From assembly GCA_029834535.1 (NCBI GenBank), contig JAQMWT010000045.1, positions 1 through 64,000 on the forward strand: 64,000 bases of DNA. Reading direction: 5' to 3'. Of the stretch, positions 42,280 to 51,400 are shown in pieces. The stretch comes from Chrysophaeum taylorii. Taxonomy: Eukaryota; Sar; Pelagophyceae; Pelagomonadales; Pelagomonadaceae. The number at the start of each line of letters is the position of its first letter. The first letter of the stretch is position 1. The notes beneath the pieces are model-generated. The model searched no databases. It was not told the origin of the DNA and saw only the letters and a program-made list of their open reading frames with translations. A program made the translations under genes and the position numbers.

Positions 42280-43092
42280 ATGCTGGTGGTACTTCGGCAC
42301 CTCAGCCGGCGCGCTCGGCGTCCCACCCCGGCAGCCTTAGAGGAGGCGGTGCCGTTTTCGCGCGCTGCGCTGTACACCGTCGCGGGAGGGACCGTGTTCG
42401 GGCTCGCAGCCTCGGGGGCTTGGGTTCTCGCCCAGGAGAAAACAACGCCCGACGACAAGGATGTGGTGTGCTCGTGTGCGGAGCGCGTGCGCGTGTTCTC
42501 GGCCGTTTCCGGCCAGTACGACGCGACCGTCGGCCGCGACGAAGTGGTGATGGGATTGCCGATTTTGAGGTGGTGGCTCCTGCGGCGCGCGTCGGGCGAC
42601 GTTCTCGAAGTTGCGGCGGGCACCGGATCAAACTTGAAGTGGTACGACATGAAGAAGTGTAATCGCATCACGGCTACCGACGCCTCGAGACCCATGCTCG
42701 AGGTGGCCGCCCGCAAGATCAAGCACAAGCCCTGGGCCCACAAAGTTGTTCTCCGGGAGGTCGAAGTGTCGAGCTTGGGGGTCGAGCAGTTCGACACCGT
42801 CGTCGACACGTTTGGTTTGTGCTCCTTCGAAGACCCCGTCGCCGCCCTCGCGACGCTCCAGCGGTCCTGCAAACCCGACGGGACTCTTCTCCTCCTAGAG
42901 CACGGCCGATCCTACTATACGCCGATCAACAACCTCCTCGACAAGTACGCGGCCAGACACCTCCGCGCCTGGGGCTGCACGTGGAACCGCGATATTATCA
43001 AAATCCTCCAAGAGGCTGGCCTCCAAGTCGATTCCCTTACGCGCTTCCACTTCGGCACCACCTACCTCATTGTCGCGAGACCACGTCCGTAA
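42280..43092 (+). CDS. Class I SAM-dependent methyltransferase, Oms1/METTL7-like
   Basis: A 270-residue methyltransferase. The N-terminus is Arg-rich (VVLRHLSRRARRPT) with no acidic residues, then a hydrophobic segment (LYTVAGGTVFGLAASGAWVL), so mitochondrial import with an inner-membrane anchor is likely. Motif I is VLEVAAGTGSNLKWY, followed by ITATDASRPML (the acidic motif II) and FDTVVDTFGLCSF (post-motif). LLLLEHGRS matches the Oms1 and METTL7 groups. Yeast Oms1 is a mitochondrial membrane protein; the substrate is unknown. The gene is intronless. Confidence 0.85.
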   Translation: MLVVLRHLSRRARRPTPAALEEAVPFSRAALYTVAGGTVFGLAASGAWVLAQEKTTPDDKDVVCSCAERVRVFSAVSGQYDATVGRDEVVMGLPILRWWLLRRASGDVLEVAAGTGSNLKWYDMKKCNRITATDASRPMLEVAARKIKHKPWAHKVVLREVEVSSLGVEQFDTVVDTFGLCSFEDPVAALATLQRSCKPDGTLLLLEHGRSYYTPINNLLDKYAARHLRAWGCTWNRDIIKILQEAGLQVDSLTRFHFGTTYLIVARPRP

Positions 43093-43179
43093 CGACGCAG
43101 CCCACTAGCTCCTAGAAGTAATAGCGAATCAATCGGCGGAAAAGCTCTAACGCAGCAGCAGATTGTCGTATCCAGAGCG

Positions 43180-43185
43180 CATCAC

Positions 43186-43225
<40 letters not shown>
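43180..43225. repeat. (CAT)n microsatellite
   Basis: About fifteen ATC/CAT triplets in the spacer between the methyltransferase and the FYVE gene. The 670-base spacer shows no other clear feature. Confidence 0.95.
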
Positions 43226-43226
<1 letters not shown>

Positions 43227-43766
43227 GAACGCCGGTGCGCGCGTACACCCATCATCGCTCCCCCGTTTCTTCCATATGCGCATCACCAGCACCGGCTCCT
43301 CCTGGGAGAGAGAGTCAGTCACCAAACAGTCGGTTTTTTTCGAGGTCGCGACAGCGAGGCAGGCTCGCCAAACACAATCCTCGCCTCTTCTTTGGTGCGG
43401 TCCCTCGCATTTCCGTCGAATGAGCAGCCGACTACTGAGCCACACGGCTGCGAGCACCACGGAGTGCCGTAGAGTCAAGAATTGGGCGGCAACGCCTTCC
43501 AGATACTCAACGGGCCCGCGAGCTTCGGGAGCAAACACAAAGGTCGTCGTCGTCAACCGAGGTGCCGGAGGAACCCGACGTGAGGCCTATTTGCACTCGA
43601 AGAGCAGCAGCGTATGCTGGCCCTCATCTCATCGCGTTTTGCGCTCGTGTGGACCTCCGAGAAAAAGGACCGTGTCAATAAAAATTCATCCCGTTGCCAG
43701 AAGTTGAAGCAGCCGTTATTATATAGTCTCGGGGCTAGTTCGTACTGGTGGCTAGAATTCTTGAAT

Positions 43767-45464
43767 ATGGCGGCCGGGCCGGAGGAGGAAAGGCGACCGA
43801 GTAGCCCAACGAGAGCGGAGGTCGCCGCCGCGTACATGTCGCGGCACAAGGAGAAGGACGAGCTGGATGAGTTGATCGAGGCGGCTATTCTCGGGTCGGC
43901 GGGGAGCGACGTGCGACGTCTGGGGCTGGAGGTGACGCCGGGGCCCCGGGACGTGAGCGAGATCGAGGTGCTCGTCGCGCGGCTCGCTGCCGGGCACCAG
44001 GAACCGGTGGACTTGCTCGAAACGCCGCGGACGCTGGTGCGCGCGGGGAAGGTGAGCGCTGGGGAATGGCGGACGTCGCGTCGCGAGGCTTACCTCCTCA
44101 ACGATTGCTTGCTCCTGTGCGAGCAAAAGCAGGCCGCCCTCGTGCTGCGGACCCGGATCGACCTCGCGAGCGTGGCGCGCGTGAAACGCACCAAGAAGGG
44201 CTTCGAGCTCGACAGCGGCGGTCAGCGCGGCGGCCGCAAAGTGTATTCTGACGAGGACTTCGCGACGGCCGTCGGAAGCGCGGTCGTCGCCATCAAGCGC
44301 GACCAGGGCCTCGTTGGCGATGTTGGGTGGCAGCACGCGGTGCTGACGGGGACGGCGTGGGCGTGCGCATTGGGGTTTGACGCATCGGAGTGGCCGAGCG
44401 TTGGCCTCGACGACCTCGACGAGGAAGGGTTCGCGCCTCTCCACCTGGCCGCGTACCACGGAAAAGTCAAGGGCGTGCGGGAGCTGCTGCGGCGGGGCGC
44501 AGCTCCGGGGATCCCCTGCACCGCACCTGATTTCGCGGGCGCGACCCCGCTCCACTTGGCGGCGCGACGGTGCGACGAGGCCGTCGTCGTCGCGTTGCTC
44601 GAAGCGGGCGCGCCCGCCGACGCCGTCGACGCCCGAAGGTTTACCCCCTTTTCGGCGTGCGCCTCCTCGCGGGCCTGCGAGGACGCGCCTGGGGCCAGTC
44701 GGCGGGTGCTCGCCGCCCTGCCGCGAACGGACGCGGCCCTCTACGCGGCCGCGAACGCGGGTTTGACAGAAACTACGCGCCATCTCGTCGTCCATCTGCG
44801 ACTCGACCCCAACGCGCGCGTCGACGGCGCGACCCCCCTCCACGCCGCCGCGGAAAGGGGCTTCGCCGACATCCTCGAGGTCCTCTTGGAAGCGGGGGCG
44901 CGGCCGAACGCCCGCGACGCGAACGGGGCAACTCCGCTCGACGTCGCGGGCGCCGAGGACGCGGCGAGCGTCCTGCGCGCGCACGGCGCGCGGAGGACTA
45001 CGGGCGCCGCGGCGCCCGAGTGGGAGACCAAGGAACTAACCGCCGGGTGGAGGCCCCGCGTCGCGCTCTCGAAAAATGGCTGGACCCCGGACGCCGCGAG
45101 GACGACGTGCGCTCTGTGCGACGATCTCTTCACCAACGTCAAACGCCGGCACCACTGTCGCAAGTGCGGCTGCCTCTGCTGCGGCGCCTGCTCGACCAAG
45201 ACGGTCTCCCTTCTGGACGGCCTCGAGGCCGACAGCCCCGACCACAAGCGGGTCTGCGACGCCTGCTTCAACAAGCTCTACAGGTCCTCTGCTTCCGTGG
45301 TGAGCGAGGCCGTCGCAGACCTCGGCGACCAGCTCCGCCAGCGCGGCGAGGCCCTCGAGCGCGTCGCCGAGGGCGCCGACCACCTCGAGCACGCCGCGGC
45401 AAACTACCGCGACAACGCAAAGCGCCTGCGCCAACACCTCGAGCGCAAAAGGGCTTTTTTCTGA
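43767..45464 (+). CDS. PH-like/ankyrin/FYVE protein with SNARE-like C-terminal helix
   Basis: A 565-residue protein, started at ATG 43767 (MAAGPEEERR) because upstream in-frame residues are not protein-like. A PH- or RhoGEF-type module is suggested at about 70-190 (REAYLLNDCLLLCEQKQ). Ankyrin repeats follow at about 215-405 (GFAPLHLAAYHGK, ATPLHLAARR, ATPLHAAAERG). The FYVE zinc finger spans about 439-502 with WTPD, the RRHHCRKCG signature, four CxxC pairs and KRVCDAC, so PI3P binding on endosomes is expected. The last 50 residues (LRQRGEALERVAEGADHLEH, then AAANYRDNAKRLRQ) match the second half of an R-SNARE motif, with Arg at the zero-layer position, and no membrane anchor. It may tether or regulate endosomal fusion; the SNARE call is by eye. 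Confidence 0.88.
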   Translation: MAAGPEEERRPSSPTRAEVAAAYMSRHKEKDELDELIEAAILGSAGSDVRRLGLEVTPGPRDVSEIEVLVARLAAGHQEPVDLLETPRTLVRAGKVSAGEWRTSRREAYLLNDCLLLCEQKQAALVLRTRIDLASVARVKRTKKGFELDSGGQRGGRKVYSDEDFATAVGSAVVAIKRDQGLVGDVGWQHAVLTGTAWACALGFDASEWPSVGLDDLDEEGFAPLHLAAYHGKVKGVRELLRRGAAPGIPCTAPDFAGATPLHLAARRCDEAVVVALLEAGAPADAVDARRFTPFSACASSRACEDAPGASRRVLAALPRTDAALYAAANAGLTETTRHLVVHLRLDPNARVDGATPLHAAAERGFADILEVLLEAGARPNARDANGATPLDVAGAEDAASVLRAHGARRTTGAAAPEWETKELTAGWRPRVALSKNGWTPDAARTTCALCDDLFTNVKRRHHCRKCGCLCCGACSTKTVSLLDGLEADSPDHKRVCDACFNKLYRSSASVVSEAVADLGDQLRQRGEALERVAEGADHLEHAAANYRDNAKRLRQHLERKRAFF

Positions 45465-45619
45465 GCTAATAAAACGGCTCGAGGTGGTTCCAAAATATTT
45501 ATTCTACGAACAGTAATAATAATAATAACTGTCCGGACGTTGTCGTTTCTTGGAATATTGCGAAGAGGGGGAATGTTCGAGGAGTGTGCACTTTTTCTGA
45601 GGGAAGTGAAGAGTGCCAT

Positions 45620-46069
45620 ATGGACGACGACGACGACGACGCGGTGACAAATTTGCAGATCATGTTCTGCGAGGACGGGTGGGACGAGGCGACACTGCGG
45701 GAGATCTTGCGGTCGAACGGGGGCGTCGAGGCCGCCATCGACGAGATCCTCGCGGCCGAGTCGCCGGCGAACTGGATGATGCAGCGCGTGGGTCTCGGCT
45801 ATGTCGAGCCGCCGCCGCCAAAGCATCATCATCAGCATCATCATCATCATCATCATCACAAGTTCGTGACGGTCGTTGTGCCGCGCATGCGCGACGCGAA
45901 CAACGTCCTCCAGGTGACAGAGGACGGGCGAAACTACGCGGTCTCGGTACCCGAGGGGCTCAAACCGGGGGAGAGGTTTGTCGCGAGACTTCCAGACTAC
46001 CAGGCTGACCAGCAGGCGGTCGATAATCCGCTCATTTCGGCTTCTTCTTCTTCTTCTTCACCCTCCTAG
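45620..46069 (+). CDS. CUE/UBA-type ubiquitin-binding small protein
   Basis: A 149-residue protein, started at ATG 45620 (MDDDDDDAVTN). Residues 7-48 fit a CUE domain: LQIMFCEDGWDEATLREILR and then GGVEAAIDEIL. A His-rich linker (about 67-78, from a CAT run) leads to a small beta-rich module with VSVPEGLKPGERFVARLP. This resembles the short P-G-x-x-F repeat seen in some eukaryotic membrane-trafficking or stress proteins. The tail is Ser-rich. A role in ubiquitin handling is inferred. The stop overlaps the stop of the convergent dioxygenase gene by four bases. Confidence 0.75.
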   Translation: MDDDDDDAVTNLQIMFCEDGWDEATLREILRSNGGVEAAIDEILAAESPANWMMQRVGLGYVEPPPPKHHHQHHHHHHHHKFVTVVVPRMRDANNVLQVTEDGRNYAVSVPEGLKPGERFVARLPDYQADQQAVDNPLISASSSSSSPS

Positions 46070-46953
46070 AGGTCCGCCGCTCGGTGGTTGCGGCGGCGAA
46101 GCGAGGGAAATGTCCCCGATTTTGTCTGGAGCCAGTTCGACGAATCCCAGGAGATGCCGTTATCTGCACCCTCAATCGCGTGGAGCTGAAACGTGTGCCG
46201 GTCGAAAGGGGAGGTGTTCGGGAAAGAGAGGTGGTCCAGAGTTCCGGATATGACCACGAGGGTGCCCGCTTTCGCGGGGATAGGCTGGAACCCCGCGCGT
46301 CTGGCGTCTTCGTATTCGATGTTCCTCCCTTCCCACGGGTGGGGTGTTGCTCTAGTGTCCATTTCCATCACGTTGTCCCGTCGTCGTACGAACTTGCGAC
46401 GGAGAGGCTCGCGGTGTGAACCGCTTCGCGCCCACAAGCACCCGTTATCGGCGGACGCGTCATCGATCGCGAGCCACAAACCAACCACCGTTTGCCGCGG
46501 GGACGTCGCGAGGAAGGTCGCGTCCTGGTGGGAGGTGACGGCGCCGCCCGTGTGCTTCGATTTGAATATGTACATCGACTGCGGAAGCCGGGGATCGACG
46601 TACCCCAAAGTCTCGAGGACTCGAGACACTTTGTCCGAGAAGGAGTAGGCTTCGAACACGGGGTCCAACAAATGGAGGCCGTGGCCGATTTTGTTCAGAC
46701 CGCCCCCGGGTTCCTCGAAGAGATGGATTTTCTCCGCCGAATCCAAGAAGTACTGGCTCTTCTTCGCCTGGGCTTCTGCCTGGCCTTCGTCGGTTCGAAA
46801 AACCGCACCGACGCTCCGATTTTTATTGAGGGCTACGACTTCGGCGATGCGCGATCGCATTCGTCCCAACTCGGCGGCGTCGCTAAAGTTCTCGACGACG
46901 GCGAACCCATCGTGATCAAAGGCCTCGCGCAGTCCGACCAACAGCAGAAGCAT
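46066..46953 (-). CDS. Phytanoyl-CoA dioxygenase family protein, PHYHD1-like
   Basis: A 295-residue 2-oxoglutarate and iron-dependent oxygenase. The iron-binding HxD is in TSHQDATFL, followed by VGLWLAIDDASADNGCLWAR and SGSHREPLRR; the distal His is probably in LDHLSFPNTS. An N-terminal block AFDHDGFAVVENF is typical of the family. It is closest in style to PHYHD1, whose substrate is not settled. The start at 46953 (MLLLLVGLREAF) is used because the frame upstream runs through the divergent TTL-like gene. The starts of the two genes are only 21 bases apart, so they must share promoter sequence. Confidence 0.88.
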   Translation of the reverse strand: MLLLLVGLREAFDHDGFAVVENFSDAAELGRMRSRIAEVVALNKNRSVGAVFRTDEGQAEAQAKKSQYFLDSAEKIHLFEEPGGGLNKIGHGLHLLDPVFEAYSFSDKVSRVLETLGYVDPRLPQSMYIFKSKHTGGAVTSHQDATFLATSPRQTVVGLWLAIDDASADNGCLWARSGSHREPLRRKFVRRRDNVMEMDTRATPHPWEGRNIEYEDARRAGFQPIPAKAGTLVVISGTLDHLSFPNTSPFDRHTFQLHAIEGADNGISWDSSNWLQTKSGTFPSLRRRNHRAADL

Positions 46954-46974
46954 AGTAGGGTTTGGAGGTTTAGG

Positions 46975-47751
46975 ATGTGGGTCTGGGAGGATGCGCTCCT
47001 CTCCTTGAGCTGCAAAGCGACGCTCTTCGAACGACTCGGGGACTCGGAGCTGTGGCCAGAGACGTGGGTCCTGCGACGGGGCGACGCCTGGGACGTCTCG
47101 GGGACCGACTTCTTCGTCAAACATCCGCGCAGGGGCGGAGGTACCGGCACGCGTCGCGCGCACAGTGTCGACGCCGCTCGCTCGCTCGCCCACAAGTGGC
47201 TCCAAACCGCCGAGGCCGCCGTCATCCAGCGCGCGGTCCAACCCGCGGAGCTGCCGCTGGGTCCCTCGATCTTCGAATTGCGGGTGTGGGGGATCCTCCG
47301 GAGAGGAGGCGCGTGGGTCTGGCAAAACCACCGCGCGAAGACCGCCCTTCGCGGCTGCAACCTCATGAACCGCAGGGTGCAGCAGAAAAAGAAGGAGTTC
47401 GGCGCCTTCTACGACCACAACATCGCCTCGGAGCAACACATACGGGACGCCCTTCCTGGATACGACGACGCCAAGCTCCTCGTTCGAGAGGCCGTGCGCC
47501 GCGTCCACGCGGTCGTTCGCGACGACATCCCTCCCACCGCCTTCTTCTTCGTCGGCTTTGACTTTATCCTCGACTCCCGCGCCCACCCCTACCTTATCGA
47601 GGCCAACATCAAGCCCCCAGCCCGCTTCGAAAACATCGACGTCCAGTTCCCCAGCCCTATCGTCCGTCGCATGGCGAGCGACGCCCTCGACGCTCTGGCC
47701 CACCTCATGCAAGGAAATTGCCAGACCGGCTGGATCCGAGTCGACGCCTGA
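46975..47751 (+). CDS. Tubulin-tyrosine-ligase-like (TTL) ATP-grasp protein
   Basis: A 258-residue TTL-like protein. Motifs in order: SELWPETWVL near the N-terminus; FFVKHPRRGGGTGTR for the ATP-binding loop; VIQRAVQPAELPLG; FELRVWGILRRGGAWVW for the core strands; and FFFVGFDFILDSRAHPYLIE with ANIKPP, the usual metal-binding E-x-N. It is compact relative to TTLL enzymes and lacks tubulin-binding extensions, so it resembles the stand-alone TTL class. It may add Tyr, Glu or Gly to tubulin or another protein. The gene is intronless. Confidence 0.85.
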   Translation: MWVWEDALLSLSCKATLFERLGDSELWPETWVLRRGDAWDVSGTDFFVKHPRRGGGTGTRRAHSVDAARSLAHKWLQTAEAAVIQRAVQPAELPLGPSIFELRVWGILRRGGAWVWQNHRAKTALRGCNLMNRRVQQKKKEFGAFYDHNIASEQHIRDALPGYDDAKLLVREAVRRVHAVVRDDIPPTAFFFVGFDFILDSRAHPYLIEANIKPPARFENIDVQFPSPIVRRMASDALDALAHLMQGNCQTGWIRVDA

Positions 47752-48090
47752 GAAGTGTGACCTCTCTAGTAGGGTATTATTGTTACGTTGTGGGAAATAT
47801 ATCAAATTTCGGCATCTCGAGAAGGAAGGAAGGAAGGACGGACCTGCTGCTTCTTGATCAATCAGGCTCTCTTTCGCGTTCTAAAGAACCCTAGTTTCTT
47901 TTTTTTTCTTTCTGGGTGGTGTCTTCTCGCGGAGCCGCTTCTTCTGTGTGAGTCAAACGCCGCCGCCCCACGGGCGAATTTTTTTTTTTTCGCCGGGAAC
48001 CCCTATCTTCTTTGTCTCTCGCTCGCTCGCTCGCTTAGCCCTGCTGGTCGAGATTGCTCGCCATCCATCCCCGCCGCTGTTTGTTCAAAA
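47752..48090. other. Spacer between TTL-like gene and LTR element
   Basis: A 340-base spacer with T-rich runs and no coding frame of note. It ends at the left LTR. Confidence 0.6.
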
Positions 48091-48474
48091 TCCAGAGAGC
48101 TACACTATTATGCGTGCGACACTGGAACATTTTCACATCTCTACACGAGGGTTTTCTCTCCGTAATACGGCTTTCCCTCTTTCTTCCTTTTCCTTACCCT
48201 TCCGCCCTTTTATCTTTCATGACTATGAAGAACCCAGTCTGAAGCTCTTAGTAGGCCTCCAGGTGCGTACCGTCAGGCACGGGGTTGTCTGTTTAATTAA
48301 CAGAGGCTTCGTTCCTCGTTGTCAGTGTAAACGCTTCTATGGGACCTAAGGTCCTTAAGGAGTTAGGACTCAAAGCCCTACCTTCTGTAGTAGCATGTGT
48401 GACTAGCGGAATGGTCTGTACACGCCTAAGACTGCACGCAGTCTCTGCCATGTACCCGGAGAGGGTCAAATCTC
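48091..48474 (+). repeat. Left LTR of the copia-type element
   Basis: Shares nearly all its sequence with 59813-60212, from GAGAGCTACACTATTATGCG to GAGAGGGTCAAATCTC. Exact ends are uncertain because no clear TG...CA termini or target-site duplication is visible by eye. Confidence 0.85.
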
Positions 48475-51400
48475 TCCAGGTTTATGGGCCCAGATGCGTA
48501 GGTGTGTCAGCCCAACTGTGTTGTACGCCTAAATCGAATGATCAATTTACGCCTTATCACGAGTACAACGCGACAATGTGTTTGGCGGTGGTCTACTGTA
48601 CATATTTGTTGTGTGACGGTATGCGCCCACCAGTTAAATTGGTTTGTGACCGAGTTGGGTCGGTCACTGGTCACATGCACTTGCATAACTAATAAAATTA
48701 AAATCTTTCCTATACTAGCCGCGGAACCTTGTACGGGTTTTTCCTTCCATTCCCCAACAAAAGACTGACTGCTCGAGAACTACTCCATTCTTCAGTCTCA
48801 AGTCACCCTGTTTTAAATAACATGTTGATTTGTTTGGTCTTGTCAATAAGCCTACTTTTTTTTAATCGCGTACTGTACATAGAACCCACACTTGAGAAGC
48901 CCTTCATTCTTATGTGTCGAATCTGTCTATCAATCCTCTATAACCTATTTCTTAATAGGTCACAACCATGTCAAAACAAAAAACAATATCCACCACGGAT
49001 ATCTACAAACAAGAACAAATCCTCGTTGATAAGATTAGCGCAGGATTGCGTTTCCAAGACAATTCAACCAAGGTGAGCTTGCAAATTGAGGCGCTTCGCA
49101 GGCATATGACAAGTCCATATGTGGACGCGTTATTCTGCTTTGATTCATATGAAGCTTACACCCGGAATGCTCCGGAATATAATCAAATCCTTGAACGAGA
49201 AGCTGATATCATCTTCGCTCAATGGAAAGCTGAACAAGTTAACGATTTAAACTTACCTGATGAAGATGCCCTGCCTGACCATCTTAAAACTTGGCACGTC
49301 AACTCATCGCATCAATTATCAGTTGATGTCCGTAATAAACTTGAACGACTTTACTATCAAGAGTCGTACAACATTATTCGTCCCGAATTAAATGAGGATG
49401 TCAAACGTGCCTTTACAGGTCTCTTTAATGCCGATTGGATCAAGCACTGCGAAACTTATGCCGGTTTCTTGTACACATTCTTTAACCTTGAGTCCCAGGA
49501 GAAGCCCGCTCTCGCCATGTGGCCTCAACTAAAGAAAATTTATGCAATTACTGCACATCCCAATAAATTACGTGCTATAATGCTTTTAGCATACCATTAC
49601 TATGAGACAGTGTCTTGTACAGATGTAACTGAGCTTAAATCTCAATTTAATCGAATGTCTTTAAATGTTAATTGGTATGCCCATGTATTTGTCGAACAAC
49701 TCCTTTCCTTTCAATCTCAGGCAAAGCAATTAAATAATGATGAAGCATCAATCCAATTTAATAACTCCATAATCACTCTTAAAGCTCACGAGGAAGGGGA
49801 TCTACCGTCCATATGCTAATCCCTCGGATCGCGAACCCCCAATCGTTATTGGAATGGTGTAAACTCTACGAGACACGCTCTGGTAACAACTCGAGTCACG
49901 ATCCCGAATTGTTAAAGCTAGTTAATCCTAACGACGTTCGTCCACTATTGGAATTCTTGTTAAAGATACATAATGAGAATGAGACAAAGTTTTCTTCTAA
50001 CCGACGCTTGGATAAACCCGCTTCCTGGATCCCTTACATCCCTTGTACCACTGCTACCAAGCCACCTAAGGTATTATTGATGGATACTATTCATCAATCC
50101 GACGACTCTCTAAACAACGCTTACTCGTTGTTAGCCACTGTAGCTGGACAGTCTGGCTTCAACGCCCGTAAGCTTCGTAATGCATAAGATAAAGCATCGA
50201 CAATCTCACCCCGTGACACGTCGTACTATCGTTCACCCTCAAATTATAACATCAAAGGTACCAGTTTCGATCGTCCTGTCTGTTCATCTTCCTCTAACCG
50301 TAATGCACGCTCTAATATGTCTCTTATGGACCGGGCTACTTATCGAGTTGATCGTCTTCGCCACCTGTTTGGTAAATTGCAGGAAGCGAATCCCAATCCT
50401 TCCACCGACTCTAAAATGGTACAGGAGGAAATGAAAAGCTTATTGAGTACCCTCTGGACAACCGCTTCTCAAGCTTCGACACAGTCCTTAGATCCTGATG
50501 AAGCCACCCAAGTTCATCTCTACTTATCTCGAGTTGATATTATGTCCAATACCATATCGAACCTCTTGGAAGCCGATAAGGAATCTCTTGTTTCAGAAGA
50601 AAAGTATCAAACTGAAACATCTGCTCCGGAAGCGTCCCCCAGTGATGCGGAGCAGAGGGGGACTGCGAATACAGAGAAAATGTTCCACACTTTCCTGTCA
50701 ATTAAAGATGATAAAATCGATAACATCCCTCAGCCGCTACTGCAGCACAGAAATGCTAAAGCTCAGAATGCTATTGTTCGTCGTCAAGATCGGGAAACTT
50801 CTTCGCACTCTGAGCTCCCCAGTAATTTAACCAATGAAGATAATGAAGATGGTACAGATCCCCCTGTGTTGCTACCAAAATTAAATGCTGGTTCTACACT
50901 CGTCGTTGTGCCTTCCGAACAAACGCAAAGTTTCATGACACAGTACGTGTTTGGTCAAAGCTCAACACATGCCTGTTATGCACCAATGCTTAAACTGTAC
51001 AACGAGTACAATTTGCCGCTAATGACTACGCCAGGATATGCTGACACATGTGCTTCTCAACATGTAATTAACTTTAATAAACGTTATGCTGATCCTATCC
51101 ACATCGTAAAGCTACCCGAGACTTTATCACCTGCTATCCAGACTGCTACGGATACGCAGAGAATCACACATGCTATGATTATAAGGACCGTCATTCCCGC
51201 TCTGCCAAAGCATCCAAATGTGGGATATGTAAAGCTAGACGTTGCGCTTTTTCTACCCAAGCAAAACGACCATAACGATCCCGATCTGCACATCATCAGT
51301 ATGACTCAATGGGGAGAAGATAAACTTGGTATACACCTTTATGGAGTTGAATTTAAAGGACAATCATCTATCCAGAGTAAAATTGATGATAATGTCAAGA

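Noticed and set aside
46492-46974. N-terminal extension of the TTL-like protein to 46492
   Set aside because: The upstream frame is antisense to the PHYHD1-like dioxygenase and shows no TTL homology.
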